From contig NZ_JAHVDV010000006.1 in NCBI RefSeq assembly GCF_051486985.1, positions 1 to 64,000 on the forward strand: 64,000 nt of DNA. The letters are read 5' to 3'. Position numbers and translations under genes: made by a program. This DNA comes from CBFFRJ01 sp051486985 (GTDB taxonomy: Bacteria > Pseudomonadota > Gammaproteobacteria > Enterobacterales > Enterobacteriaceae). Under the pieces are notes generated by a model that did no database searches, was not told the DNA's origin, and saw nothing but the letters and a program-made list of their open reading frames with translations. This document shows positions 44,496 through 54,204 of the stretch, piece after piece; positions within the stretch are counted from its first letter, which is position 1, and each line of letters opens with the position of its first letter.

Positions 44496-46160
44496 ATGAG
44501 ATCGAAAAGATTTGAAGCGCTGGCGAAACGCCCTGTTAACCAGGATGGTTTCGTGAAGGAGTGGATTGAAGAGGGCTTTATTGCAATGGAAAGCCCCAAC
44601 GATCCTAAACCTTCTATTCGCATCGTCGACGGTGTCGTTACTGAATTAGACGGCAAACCCGTCAGCCAGTTTGACCTGATTGATCATTTTATTGCCCGCT
44701 ACGGTATCAATCTGCAGCGTGCAGAAGACGTAATGAAAATGGACTCCGTGAAGCTTGCCAATATGCTTTGCGATCCGAACGTCAAACGCAGCGATATTGT
44801 GCCGCTGACCACCGCCATGACCCCAGCGAAGATAGTGGAAGTGGTGTCGCACATGAACGTGGTTGAAATGATGATGGCCATGCAAAAAATGCGTGCGCGT
44901 CGTACCCCATCCCAACAGGCGCACGTGACTAATGTGAAAGACAACCCGGTTCAGATTGCCGCGGATGCAGCCGAAGGCGCCTATCGCGGGTTTGACGAGC
45001 AGGAAACCACGGTTGCCGTCGCACGCTACGCCCCTTTTAATGCTATCGCGTTACTGGTGGGTTCACAGGTGGGACGTCCCGGTGTATTAACCCAGTGTTC
45101 TCTGGAAGAAGCCACGGAGCTTAAGCTTGGCATGCTGGGCCACACCTGCTATGCCGAAACAATTTCCGTCTATGGCACCGAGCCTGTCTTTACCGATGGC
45201 GATGACACCCCCTGGTCGAAAGGTTTCCTTGCCTCTTCCTATGCCTCCCGCGGTTTGAAAATGCGTTTTACCTCCGGCTCCGGCTCCGAAGTGCAGATGG
45301 GTTATGCCGAAGGCAAATCCATGCTTTATCTCGAAGCGCGTTGCATTTACATCACAAAAGCTGCGGGGGTACAGGGTCTGCAGAACGGCTCCGTCAGCTG
45401 CGTTGGTGTTCCTTCAGCCGTACCGTCCGGTATTCGCGCCATCCTGGCAGAGAACCTGATTTGTGCCGCGCTGGACCTGGAGTGCGCATCCAGTAACGAC
45501 CAGACCTTCACTCACTCAGACATGCGCCGTACCGCACGTTTGCTGATGCAGTTCCTGCCAGGGACCGACTTCATCTCCTCAGGTTATTCCGCCGTTCCAA
45601 ACTACGACAACATGTTCGCCGGGTCGAACGAGGATGCTGAAGATTTTGATGATTACAACGTCCTCCAGCGCGACCTGAAAGTGGACGGTGGTCTTCGTCC
45701 GGTACGCGAGGAAGACGTCATTGCCATCCGTAATAAAGCGGCGCGCGCGCTGCAAGCTGTCTTCGCCGGCATGGGACTGCCGCCCATCACCGATGAAGAA
45801 GTCGAAGCGGCAACCTACGCCCACGGCTCGAAAGATATGCCGGAACGTAACATCGTTGAAGACATCAAGTTCGCGCAGGAGATCATCAATAAAAACCGTA
45901 ACGGCCTCGAAGTGGTGAAAGCGCTGGCAGAAGGCGGCTTCCGCGATGTTGCGCAGGACATGCTTAACATCCAGAAAGCCAAGCTAACCGGGGACTATCT
46001 GCATACATCCGCCATCATCGTCGGTGATGGTCTGGTGCTCTCGGCGGTGAACGATGTCAACGATTATGCCGGTCCGGCAACAGGTTATCGCCTGCAGGGT
46101 GAACGCTGGGAAGAGATCAAAAACATCCCGGGCGCACTCGATCCGAACGAATTGGGCTAA
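44496..46160 (+). CDS. pduC: propanediol dehydratase large subunit
   Basis: 554-residue alpha subunit of the B12-dependent diol dehydratase, which converts 1,2-propanediol to propionaldehyde. MRSKRFEALAKRPVNQDGF begins the family sequence. The TIM-barrel blocks EATELKLGMLGHTCYAETIS and QNGSVSCVGVPSAVPSGIRA, and SGSGSEVQMGYAEGKSMLYLE, carry substrate and metal contacts. Active with PduD and PduE inside the microcompartment. Confidence 0.97.
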   Translation: MRSKRFEALAKRPVNQDGFVKEWIEEGFIAMESPNDPKPSIRIVDGVVTELDGKPVSQFDLIDHFIARYGINLQRAEDVMKMDSVKLANMLCDPNVKRSDIVPLTTAMTPAKIVEVVSHMNVVEMMMAMQKMRARRTPSQQAHVTNVKDNPVQIAADAAEGAYRGFDEQETTVAVARYAPFNAIALLVGSQVGRPGVLTQCSLEEATELKLGMLGHTCYAETISVYGTEPVFTDGDDTPWSKGFLASSYASRGLKMRFTSGSGSEVQMGYAEGKSMLYLEARCIYITKAAGVQGLQNGSVSCVGVPSAVPSGIRAILAENLICAALDLECASSNDQTFTHSDMRRTARLLMQFLPGTDFISSGYSAVPNYDNMFAGSNEDAEDFDDYNVLQRDLKVDGGLRPVREEDVIAIRNKAARALQAVFAGMGLPPITDEEVEAATYAHGSKDMPERNIVEDIKFAQEIINKNRNGLEVVKALAEGGFRDVAQDMLNIQKAKLTGDYLHTSAIIVGDGLVLSAVNDVNDYAGPATGYRLQGERWEEIKNIPGALDPNELG

Positions 46161-46170
46161 GGGGTGAATG

Positions 46171-46842
46171 ATGGAAATTAATGAAAAGTTACTGCGCCAG
46201 ATAATCGAAGGCGTGCTGTCGGAAATGCAAACCAGCGACAAACCGGTGTCGTTTAGTGCTGCACCGGCCACCCCGGCAAAACTCGCCACGGGTAGCGAAA
46301 GCAGTTTCCTGACCGAAACCGGTGAAGCGAAACCAGGCACCTTACAGGATGAGGTGATCATTGCCGTCGGGCCAGCCTTCGGACTCTCTCAGACCGTGAA
46401 TATTGTGGGCTTATCGCACAAAAGTATTTTGCGTGAAGTTATCGCAGGTATTGAGGAAGAAGGCGTTAAAGCACGTGTTATCCGCTGTTTCAAATCGTCT
46501 GATGTCGCATTTATGGCCGTGGAAGGCAACCGTCTGAGCGGCTCCGGTATCTCCGTCGGGATCCAGTCCAAAGGCACGACGGTTATCCACCAGCAGGGAC
46601 TGCCCCCGCTCTCAAACCTTGAGCTGTTCCCGCAGGCCCCCTTGCTGACGCTGGAAACGTACCGCCAGATTGGCAAAAACGCGGCGCGTTACGCCAAGCG
46701 TGAATCACCACAACCTGTGCCCACGCTTAATGACCAGATGGCGCGTCCGAAGTATCAGGCCAAGTCAGCCATTCTGCATATCAAAGAAACAAAATTCGTC
46801 GTGACGGGTAAAAACCCGCAAGAGCTGCGCGTTGCGCTTTAA
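46171..46842 (+). CDS. pduD: propanediol dehydratase medium subunit
   Basis: 223 residues from the ATG at 46171; an adjacent ATG at 46168 adds one Met. The N-terminal ~18 residues (MEINEKLLRQIIEGVLSE) form the helix that targets the dehydratase into the microcompartment. The remainder is the B12-binding beta subunit (AVGPAFGLSQTVNIVGL, RVIRCFKSSDVAF). 10 bases after pduC. Confidence 0.96.
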   Translation: MEINEKLLRQIIEGVLSEMQTSDKPVSFSAAPATPAKLATGSESSFLTETGEAKPGTLQDEVIIAVGPAFGLSQTVNIVGLSHKSILREVIAGIEEEGVKARVIRCFKSSDVAFMAVEGNRLSGSGISVGIQSKGTTVIHQQGLPPLSNLELFPQAPLLTLETYRQIGKNAARYAKRESPQPVPTLNDQMARPKYQAKSAILHIKETKFVVTGKNPQELRVAL

Positions 46843-46854
46843 AAGGATAACACC

Positions 46855-47382
46855 ATGAATGCTGATGCAATTGAATCAATGGTTCGTGATGTGCTTAGCC
46901 GGATGAACACTCTGCAAGGGGCGACGCCTGCTGCAGCAGTCGCTCCGCCTGCGAGCGAAACGGCACATCAGGCAAAGGTTAGCGATTATCCGCTGGCGAA
47001 TAAGCACCCTGAATGGGTCAAAACATCAACCAATAAGACCCTTGATGAACTGACGCTCGACAACGTGCTGAGCGGCAAAATCACCGCCCAGGATATGCGT
47101 ATCACCCCTCACACGCTGCGTATTCAGGCATCGATCGCCAAAGATGCCGGTCGCGACCTTCTGGCGGTGAACTTTGAGCGCGCGGCGGAACTCACGGCCG
47201 TGCCGGATGACCGCATCCTTGAAATCTACAATGCCCTGCGCCCTTATCGCTCCACTCAACAAGAGCTGCTGGACATCGCTGAGGATCTGGAAAGCAGGTA
47301 CAAAGCAAAAATTTGTGCAGCGTTTGTTCGCGAAGCCGCTGCGCTGTATGTCGAGCGTAAAAAGCTCAAAGGTGACGATTAA
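46855..47382 (+). CDS. pduE: propanediol dehydratase small subunit
   Basis: 175 residues; gamma subunit. The N-terminus MNADAIESMVRDVLSRM resembles an encapsulation helix. The C-terminal body has TRLxPHTLR-type ITPHTLRIQASIAKDAGRD and AELTAVPDDRILEIYNALRP. It follows pduD after 12 bases. Confidence 0.96.
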   Translation: MNADAIESMVRDVLSRMNTLQGATPAAAVAPPASETAHQAKVSDYPLANKHPEWVKTSTNKTLDELTLDNVLSGKITAQDMRITPHTLRIQASIAKDAGRDLLAVNFERAAELTAVPDDRILEIYNALRPYRSTQQELLDIAEDLESRYKAKICAAFVREAAALYVERKKLKGDD

Positions 47383-47397
47383 ATACAGGGATGATTT

Positions 47398-49230
47398 ATG
47401 CGTTATATAGCTGGCATTGATATTGGAAACTCATCAACCGAAGTGGCGCTTGCCGTAAAAGATGATGCGGGCACGTTAAAGATTGTGAGCAGTGCACTTG
47501 CTGAAACCACCGGCATTAAAGGCACGTTGCGCAATGTGTTTGGTATCAAAGAGGCACTCAACCGTGTGGTTGAAGGGGTCGGTATCTCTGTCAGCGATAT
47601 TTCGCTTATCCGTATAAATGAAGCAACACCGGTAATTGGTGACGTGGCGATGGAAACCATAACGGAAACCATCATCACGGAATCCACCATGATTGGTCAC
47701 AACCCCAAAACCCCAGGCGGTATTGGTCTGGGGGTTGGTATTACCATCACGCCGGCGGAACTTCTCACTCATCCGGCGGAACAGCCATACATCCTGGTCG
47801 TTTCCGCTGATTTTGATTTTACTGATGTGGCAGAGATGGTGAACGCTGCCTCAAAAGCCGGTTACCAGATCAACGGCATCATCCTGCAACGGGATGATGG
47901 TGTGCTGGTCAGTAATCGTCTCGATCGAAAGATCCCTATCGTGGATGAAGTTTTATATATCGAACGTATTCCGCAGGGCATGCTGGCGGCCATTGAAGTA
48001 GCAATGCCGGGCAAGGTGATTGAAAACCTCTCTAACCCTTATGGCATAGCGACCGTATTTTCATTAAGCGCCGATGAGACGCGCAACATCGTGCCTGTAG
48101 CACGAGCGTTGATTGGCAACCGCTCCGCAGTGGTCGTCAAAACCCCCTCAGGAGATGTGAAAGCACGATCCATTCCGGCCGGAAACATTGAGCTTATCGC
48201 CAAAGGCAGAACGTGGCGTGTTGATGTTGCCGCCGGAGCCGATGCCATCATGAAAGCGGTGAATGAGTGTCCGGCGCTGGATAATGTTACCGGTGAATCC
48301 GGTACGAATATCGGCGGTATGCTTGAGCACGTTCGCCAGACGATGGCTGAACTGACCAACAAACCGAGCAGCGAGGTCTTTATCCAGGATCTGCTGGCCG
48401 TCGATACCGCGGTTCCCGTCAATGTAACCGGCGGCCTGGCCGGAGAATTTTCACTGGAGCAGGCAGTGGGAATCGCCTCCATGGTCAAATCAGACCGTCT
48501 GCAGATGGCCATGATCGCTCGTGAAATTGAACAACAGCTGCATGTCGATGTGCAGGTTGGCGGCGCAGAAGCCGAAGCGGCCATATTTGGCGCTCTCACT
48601 ACGCCGGGCACATCCAGACCTCTGGCTATTCTTGATTTAGGCGCGGGCTCAACCGATGCCTCCATCATCAACCCTCAAGGGGACATTACCGCCACCCATC
48701 TCGCGGGAGCCGGGGACATGGTCACCATGATCATCGCCCGGGAACTGGGCCTTGACGATCGCTATCTGGCTGAAGAGATCAAAAAATACCCGCTGGCGAA
48801 AGTAGAAAGCCTCTTCCATCTGCGTCATGAAGACGGCAGCGTACAGTTCTTTCCCGAACCACTCCCGCCCACTGTGTTCGCCCGCGTCTGCGTCGTGAAA
48901 CCAGACGAGCTGGTGCCTTTACCTGGTGACCTGGCGCTGGAAAAGATCCGTTTGATTCGTCGCAGTGCGAAAGAGCGCGTTTTCGTCACCAACGCTCTGC
49001 GTGCACTACGCCAGGTTAGCCCGACCGGCAACATTCGCGATATCCCCTTTGTCGTGCTGGTTGGCGGCTCTTCGCTCGATTTCGAAATACCGCAGCTGGT
49101 GACCGATGCTCTCGCCCATTACCGACTGGTTGCCGGACGCGGCAACATTCGCGGCGTTGAAGGTCCACGTAACGCCGTAGCCACCGGCCTCATTCTCTCC
49201 TGGCAGAAGGAGTTCGCTGATGGAAATTAA
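47398..49230 (+). CDS. pduG: diol dehydratase reactivase large subunit
   Basis: 610-residue ATPase that swaps damaged cobalamin out of inactivated diol dehydratase. The actin-like ATPase fold is visible in IAGIDIGNSSTEVAL (N-terminus) and LAILDLGAGSTDASI. PFVVLVGGSSLDFEIPQLV is near the C-terminus. It overlaps pduH by 11 bases. Confidence 0.96.
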   Translation: MRYIAGIDIGNSSTEVALAVKDDAGTLKIVSSALAETTGIKGTLRNVFGIKEALNRVVEGVGISVSDISLIRINEATPVIGDVAMETITETIITESTMIGHNPKTPGGIGLGVGITITPAELLTHPAEQPYILVVSADFDFTDVAEMVNAASKAGYQINGIILQRDDGVLVSNRLDRKIPIVDEVLYIERIPQGMLAAIEVAMPGKVIENLSNPYGIATVFSLSADETRNIVPVARALIGNRSAVVVKTPSGDVKARSIPAGNIELIAKGRTWRVDVAAGADAIMKAVNECPALDNVTGESGTNIGGMLEHVRQTMAELTNKPSSEVFIQDLLAVDTAVPVNVTGGLAGEFSLEQAVGIASMVKSDRLQMAMIAREIEQQLHVDVQVGGAEAEAAIFGALTTPGTSRPLAILDLGAGSTDASIINPQGDITATHLAGAGDMVTMIIARELGLDDRYLAEEIKKYPLAKVESLFHLRHEDGSVQFFPEPLPPTVFARVCVVKPDELVPLPGDLALEKIRLIRRSAKERVFVTNALRALRQVSPTGNIRDIPFVVLVGGSSLDFEIPQLVTDALAHYRLVAGRGNIRGVEGPRNAVATGLILSWQKEFADGN

Positions 49231-49558
49231 TCAGGACAGCCCGGTGATAGTGATAACGGCACTGTCGGAGTGCCAGTCGCTCTGGCAGGAAGTGCTGTGG
49301 GGTATCGAAGAAGAAGGTATTCCCTGGCGCTGGCAGCAGGCCTCCGGCGTGGACGTTGTTGCCCATGCATGGCAGGCAGCCAATCAGTCGGCGCTGCTGG
49401 TCGGCGTAGGCTGTGACAATGAAAAACTGGTGATCCACTACCGAAATTTACCTGCATCAGCGCCGCTTTTTTGCCTGATGCGTCATGAAGATCTCCAGTC
49501 CCGGCGAGCCGCGGGTAACAACGCCGCCAGACTGGTTAAAGGGATACCGTTCAGGTAA
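49220..49558 (+). CDS. pduH: diol dehydratase reactivase small subunit
   Basis: 112 residues (116 in Salmonella); beta-subunit-like fold that pairs with PduG. ALSECQSLWQEVLWGIEEEGIPW and LVGVGCDNEKLVIHYRNLP are recognisable. The start lies inside the pduG 3' end (ATGGAAATTAATCAG), so they are translationally coupled. Confidence 0.95.
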   Translation: MEINQDSPVIVITALSECQSLWQEVLWGIEEEGIPWRWQQASGVDVVAHAWQAANQSALLVGVGCDNEKLVIHYRNLPASAPLFCLMRHEDLQSRRAAGNNAARLVKGIPFR

Positions 49559-49590
49559 CCCCGTTTATCCATAAACAGGAGAATCGCAGT

Positions 49591-49866
49591 ATGAACAATG
49601 CATTGGGACTGGTCGAAACGAAAGGTCTTGTAGGGGCAATTGAAGCCGCTGATGCGATGGTGAAATCCGCCAACGTGCAGCTGGTGGGATACGAAAAAAT
49701 TGGCTCAGGTCTGATAACCGTTATGGTGCGCGGAGATGTGGGCGCAGTAAAAGCGGCCGTAGACGCAGGTGCAGCTGCGGCCAGTGCGGTGGGTGAAGTG
49801 AAATCAAGCCATGTGATCCCGCGTCCGCATAGCGACGTCGAAGCCATTTTACCTAAATCAGCCTGA
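49591..49866 (+). CDS. pduJ: propanediol microcompartment shell protein PduJ
   Basis: 91-residue single BMC domain, close paralogue of PduA (same KIGSGL pore, GDVGAVKAAVDAGAAAA). A major shell tile. AACAGGAG lies 10 bases before the ATG. Its code for shared blocks differs from pduA by many synonymous changes, so the duplication is old. Confidence 0.96.
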   Translation: MNNALGLVETKGLVGAIEAADAMVKSANVQLVGYEKIGSGLITVMVRGDVGAVKAAVDAGAAAASAVGEVKSSHVIPRPHSDVEAILPKSA

Positions 49867-49888
49867 CAGGCAGTCAGAGGAGCACAGC

Positions 49889-50386
49889 GTGAAGCAATCA
49901 CTGGGGTTACTTGAAGTTAGCGGTCTGGCACTGGCCATCAGTTGCGCGGATGTTATGGCGAAAGCCGCTTCCATCACGCTGATTGGTATGGAAAAAACCA
50001 ATGGTTCCGGCTGGACCGTTATCAAAGTTACCGGTGATGTGGCCTCTGTTCAGTCGGCCATCATCACTGGTGCACATTTTGCCAGTGCGCGGGACGGGCT
50101 GGTAGCGCAGAAAGTTATCGCGCGGCCTGCAGAGGGTCTTTTGCCAGCGGCACCAGAGGCCGCCCTCATCGCCGATACGCCAACAGAGACGATGGAAGAA
50201 GAGGCAGTGACGCCAACAGATACCGTCGCGGACATGCACATCATAGCAGGAGAACCCGCACCTTCACTCCTGCTTCACAACGTGGGAAATCAGGTCACTT
50301 GCAATCTTTGTCTGGATCCGGCCTGCACCCGTCTGAAGGGGGAACCACGCACGCTATGTCTTCATAGCGGACAGCGAGGAGAATAA
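49889..50386 (+). CDS. pduK: minor shell protein PduK
   Basis: 165 residues starting at GTG 49889 after GAGGAGC. N-terminal BMC domain (SLGLLEVSGLALAISCADVM). A Pro/Glu/Thr-rich linker follows, and then a short C-terminal Cys module CNLCLDPACTRLKGEPRTLC, which could bind a metal or Fe-S centre (inference). The linker is less conserved than the ends. Confidence 0.94.
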   Translation: MKQSLGLLEVSGLALAISCADVMAKAASITLIGMEKTNGSGWTVIKVTGDVASVQSAIITGAHFASARDGLVAQKVIARPAEGLLPAAPEAALIADTPTETMEEEAVTPTDTVADMHIIAGEPAPSLLLHNVGNQVTCNLCLDPACTRLKGEPRTLCLHSGQRGE

Positions 50387-50388
50387 CT

Positions 50389-51021
50389 ATGGATAAGCAC
50401 GTCGTTGAAAATGCAGTAACTCAGGTGCTGGATGAGATGCGGGCGCGTCCCATTCCGTTGGGTATATCGAACCGACATATCCATTTGTCGCCACAGGATT
50501 TTGAACGATTGTTTCCAGGGCAATCCGTCACGGTTAAAAAAGCGCTGATGCAACCTGGTTATTTTGCTGCGGAACAAACCGTGACCTTAGTCGGCCCGAA
50601 AGGGCAGCTGAAAAATGTGCGCCTCCTTGGCCCACTGCGCGGCGCAAGCCAGGTTGAAATCTCTCGCACCGACGCGCGCACGCTGGGTGTCGCGGCCCTG
50701 CTTCGTATGTCCGGCAATCTGGCAGGCACACCGGGCATCAAAGTCGTCAGCCCTTATGCCGAAATCGAGCTGGCGAATGGGGTGATTGTGGCGCAGCGCC
50801 ACATTCATATGTCGCCGCTGGATGCCTTAGTCCTGCGCGTATCCCACGGTGAAAACGTGAGGGTAGCCATTGAAGGAACCGGACGCCGCGTCATTTTTGA
50901 TGATGTCGCGGTCCGGGTTTCACCAGGCCTGTTACTTGAAATGCATATCGACACTGACGAAGCCAATGCATCAGGCGCCGACGAACCGGGCGCATTCGCC
51001 CGCCTGGTTACGCACGCATGA
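50389..51021 (+). CDS. pduL: phosphate propanoyltransferase
   Basis: 210 residues; converts propionyl-CoA to propionyl-phosphate inside the microcompartment, unrelated to Pta. The N-terminal MDKHVVENAVTQVLDEM is a targeting helix. Two His-rich zinc motifs mark the tandem beta barrels: ISNRHIHLSPQDF and AQRHIHMSPLDA. Overlaps pduM by 4 bases. Confidence 0.96.
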   Translation: MDKHVVENAVTQVLDEMRARPIPLGISNRHIHLSPQDFERLFPGQSVTVKKALMQPGYFAAEQTVTLVGPKGQLKNVRLLGPLRGASQVEISRTDARTLGVAALLRMSGNLAGTPGIKVVSPYAEIELANGVIVAQRHIHMSPLDALVLRVSHGENVRVAIEGTGRRVIFDDVAVRVSPGLLLEMHIDTDEANASGADEPGAFARLVTHA

Positions 51022-51509
51022 GCAACGAACAGATGCAGCACCTCGTCGACATCATCGCTGCGCGTCTGCTTGCCCGCGTCAACAATGCTGTTGCCATTAG
51101 TCAGGATGCGCTGCGTCACGCCTCAGCGACGGCGCTTTTTCTGAAGCATGACACATTGCATGTGCAGCATACGGACATCTGTTTCTTGCGTCAGTTAGCG
51201 GACGGAGACCAGGAGAACACTGCCGTTGCCAATTTGTTCGAAGCGTTTTCATTAGGGATGAAGGTGACCGTCAGTATCAACAGTAGCCTGTTGCGCTGTC
51301 TGCCGCTCGCCGGACTGGCAACCCTGCCGCTGTCGCTCTGTGATGAACATGAAAACAGCATCAGGTATTGCAAAAACAAGGTGCTGAGCTATCGGGATAT
51401 CCTCGGGTTGGGCGGCGGCTGGGTAGTCACATCCCGTAAGACCATTATCACTGTGCTGGCTCGTGAGGCGATGGCAACACAGCACATTCGACTCGTGCAG
51501 CAGGAGTAA
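51018..51509 (+). CDS. pduM: microcompartment assembly protein PduM
   Basis: 163 residues, no enzyme fold. It is needed for shell formation in Salmonella, by a mechanism that is not established. MSNEQMQHLVDIIAARLLARV at the N-terminus resembles an encapsulation helix. SLLRCLPLAGLATLPLSLCD and LGLGGGWVVTSRKTIITVLARE are the conserved parts. ATGA overlap with pduL. Confidence 0.9.
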   Translation: MSNEQMQHLVDIIAARLLARVNNAVAISQDALRHASATALFLKHDTLHVQHTDICFLRQLADGDQENTAVANLFEAFSLGMKVTVSINSSLLRCLPLAGLATLPLSLCDEHENSIRYCKNKVLSYRDILGLGGGWVVTSRKTIITVLAREAMATQHIRLVQQE

Positions 51510-51512
51510 ATC

Positions 51513-51788
51513 ATGCATCTCGCTAAGGTTACAGGTTCGGTGGTTTCCACCCAAAAATCGGCGTCCCTGGTCGGCAAAAAATTGCTGCTGGTTCGTCGGG
51601 TGAGTGCCGACGGCACGTTGCCGCCCCACCCCACGCAAGGCGATGAGGTTGCCGTGGACTCCGTGGGGGCTGGCATTGGTGAACTGGTGCTTCTGAGCAG
51701 TGGTTCCAGTGCGAGACATGTGTTTTCCGGCCCCAATGAAGCCATCGATCTGGCCGTCGTGGGCATTGTTGACACCCTTTCACGCTAA
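51513..51788 (+). CDS. pduN: microcompartment vertex protein PduN
   Basis: 91-residue EutN/CcmL-type pentamer that caps vertices of the shell. MHLAKVTGSVVSTQKSASL at the N-terminus and GEVGAGIGELVLLSSGSSAR-like VDSVGAGIGELVLLSSGSS in the middle match the family. It follows pduM after 3 bases. Confidence 0.95.
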   Translation: MHLAKVTGSVVSTQKSASLVGKKLLLVRRVSADGTLPPHPTQGDEVAVDSVGAGIGELVLLSSGSSARHVFSGPNEAIDLAVVGIVDTLSR

Positions 51789-51797
51789 GGAGACGCG

Positions 51798-52802
51798 ATG
51801 GCCATTTATACCCGAACAGGCGACGCGGGCACTACCGCCCTTTTCAGCGGTCAGCGCGTAAGCAAAACCCATCCGCGTGTGGAAACCTACGGCACGCTGG
51901 ACGAGCTGAATTCAGCCTTAAGCCTCTGTGCCTGCGCAGTGCGTTCGCCTGAAAGCCGCGCTCTGCTGGAAGCGATTGAACTGCAAATTTTCTGGTTCAG
52001 CGCCGAGCTTGCCAGCGAAAGTGAGACGCCCTCTCCTGAGCAGCGCTACATCAGCGCCGGGGAGATAGAGGCTCTGGAACGGGCTATCGACACGGCCATG
52101 TCTCTGGTCGATAGCGTACACAGCTTTATTTTACCCGGACGGTGTGAAGCCGCCGCCAGATTGCATTTTGCCCGCACGCTTGCCCGGCGAGCCGAAAGAC
52201 GTCTGGTTGAATTAAACGAGCAGATTAACGTCCGCCAGGTCCTGATGCGTTACATCAATCGCCTTTCCGACTGTTTGTTTGCCCTGGCGCGTCTTGAAGA
52301 CCATCTCGCCCACCAGGAAAAGGTCATTCGCGAGGTGACGACACGATACCGGGCAGCCACACAACTGCCTGAGAGAAAAGAGGATCCGCATTCGCTTTCC
52401 TTTCATGAGCTTCATCAGGTAGTTAAAGCCGCAATGACCCGTGCGGCTGAATTGCACATCCCGGTCGTGGTTAGCGTAGTGGATGCAAACGGGATCGCCA
52501 TGCTCACCTGGCGTATGCCAGACGCATTACTGGTGAGCAACGATCTGGCCCCCAAAAAAGCATGGACAGCGGTCGCCATGAAATCGCCTACGCATGAACT
52601 CTCCGACGCAGTCCAACCCGGCTGCGCGCTGTATGGACTCGAAACGCACATGGACGGCAAGGTCGTGACCTTTGGCGGAGGTTTTCCCCTCTGGCGCGAC
52701 GGCAACATTATTGGTGGTCTTGGTATCAGCGGAGGCTCCGTTGAACAGGACATGGATATTGCTCAGACCGCACTTGCGGCGATAAATATGGGAACAAAAT
52801 AA
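51798..52802 (+). CDS. pduO: cob(I)alamin adenosyltransferase PduO
   Basis: 334 residues. N-terminal PduO-type adenosyltransferase (IYTRTGDAGTTALFSGQRV, VETYGTLDELNSALSL, FILPGRCEAAARLHFARTL), which makes adenosylcobalamin from cob(I)alamin and ATP. A GlcG/HbpS-like C-terminal domain (~190-334, FHELHQVVKAAM...GGFPLW) may bind haem. It follows pduN after 9 bases and overlaps pduP by one base. Confidence 0.96.
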   Translation: MAIYTRTGDAGTTALFSGQRVSKTHPRVETYGTLDELNSALSLCACAVRSPESRALLEAIELQIFWFSAELASESETPSPEQRYISAGEIEALERAIDTAMSLVDSVHSFILPGRCEAAARLHFARTLARRAERRLVELNEQINVRQVLMRYINRLSDCLFALARLEDHLAHQEKVIREVTTRYRAATQLPERKEDPHSLSFHELHQVVKAAMTRAAELHIPVVVSVVDANGIAMLTWRMPDALLVSNDLAPKKAWTAVAMKSPTHELSDAVQPGCALYGLETHMDGKVVTFGGGFPLWRDGNIIGGLGISGGSVEQDMDIAQTALAAINMGTK

Positions 52803-54193
52803 TGAATTCATCAGATCTGGAAACGCTCATTCGCGCCATTCTGAGCGAACAACTCGCTCCGGTTGAGGAAAAACAAGCGAGCGCCAGCCACGGGGTGTTT
52901 GCCACGCCTGCCGAGGCAATTGAGGCTGCACATCAGGCTTTTTTACGTTACCAGCAGTGCCCATTAAAAACCCGCAGCGCACTTATCAGCGGTCTTCGTG
53001 CAGAACTGGCACCACATCTGGCCACCCTTGCAGAAGAGAGCGCCGTTGAAACCGGGATGGGCAACAAAGAAGATAAATTCCTGAAGAACAAAGCCGCGCT
53101 GGAAAACACGCCAGGCGTTGAGGATCTCACCACCACTGCCTTGACGGGTGACGGCGGTATGGTGCTGTTTGAATATTCGCCCTTCGGCGTGATTGGTTCA
53201 GTCGCACCCAGTACCAACCCGACCGAGACCATTATCAATAACAGCATCAGCATGCTGGCTGCGGGCAATACCATCTATTTCAGTCCGCATCCGGGTGCCA
53301 AAAAAGTGTCCCTTACGTTGATTCGTCTGATTGAGGACATTACGTTTCGCCACACGGGCATTCGCAACCTGGTGGTTACCGTTAGCGAACCGACTTTTGA
53401 AGCCACTCAGCAGATGATGGCCCACCCCAAAATTGCTCTGCTGGCCATCACCGGTGGGCCAGGGATTGTACTGATGGGTCTCAAAAGCGGCAAAAAAGTG
53501 GTGGGTGCAGGCGCTGGCAACCCACCCTGCATCGTTGATGAGACCGCTGATCTTGTCAAAGCTGCCGAAGATATCATTAACGGCGCTTCCTTCGATTACA
53601 ACCTGCCCTGCATTGCAGAAAAAAGCCTGATCGTTGTGGCGTGCGTTGCTGACAAACTTATTCAGCAGATGCAAGCCTTCGGCGCACTGCGCATCACCGG
53701 CAGTGATATCGATAAACTGCGCGCCGTCTGCATTATTGACGGTGTCGCCAATAAAAAACTGGTTGGTAAAAGTCCGGCGACCATCCTGCAGGCAGCCGGG
53801 TTAACGGTTCCACCTAAAGCGCCTCGCCTGCTTATCGCTGAGGTTGCCGGAGACGATCCCCTGGTAACCGCTGAACAATTGATGCCGGTTTTACCCGTCG
53901 TCCGTGTAGATAACTTCGAAGCCGCACTGGCACTGGCGTTGGTGGTTGAAGAAGGTCTGCACCATACGGCAGTCATGCACTCGCAAAACGTCTCCCGGTT
54001 GAACCTGGCCGCACGCCGTCTGCAGACGTCGATTTTCGTGAAAAACGGCCCTTCCTATGCCGGCATCGGCGTCGGTGGCGAGGGTTTCACCACCTTTACC
54101 ATTGCAACCCCGACGGGTGAAGGTACGACGTCGGCAAAAACCTTTGCCCGTTCCCGTCGTTGTGTACTGACGAACGGCTTTTCGATTCGCTAA
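52802..54193 (+). CDS. pduP: CoA-dependent propionaldehyde dehydrogenase
   Basis: 463 residues. The N-terminal ~18 residues (MNSSDLETLIRAILSEQL) are the encapsulation peptide known to carry cargo into the shell. The rest is an aldehyde dehydrogenase fold, with VGAGAGNPPCIVDETAD and the catalytic Cys in FDYNLPCIAEKS. It gives propionyl-CoA and NADH. Overlaps pduO by one base. Confidence 0.96.
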   Translation: MNSSDLETLIRAILSEQLAPVEEKQASASHGVFATPAEAIEAAHQAFLRYQQCPLKTRSALISGLRAELAPHLATLAEESAVETGMGNKEDKFLKNKAALENTPGVEDLTTTALTGDGGMVLFEYSPFGVIGSVAPSTNPTETIINNSISMLAAGNTIYFSPHPGAKKVSLTLIRLIEDITFRHTGIRNLVVTVSEPTFEATQQMMAHPKIALLAITGGPGIVLMGLKSGKKVVGAGAGNPPCIVDETADLVKAAEDIINGASFDYNLPCIAEKSLIVVACVADKLIQQMQAFGALRITGSDIDKLRAVCIIDGVANKKLVGKSPATILQAAGLTVPPKAPRLLIAEVAGDDPLVTAEQLMPVLPVVRVDNFEAALALALVVEEGLHHTAVMHSQNVSRLNLAARRLQTSIFVKNGPSYAGIGVGGEGFTTFTIATPTGEGTTSAKTFARSRRCVLTNGFSIR

Positions 54194-54204
54194 CCGGAGT
54201 GGTT

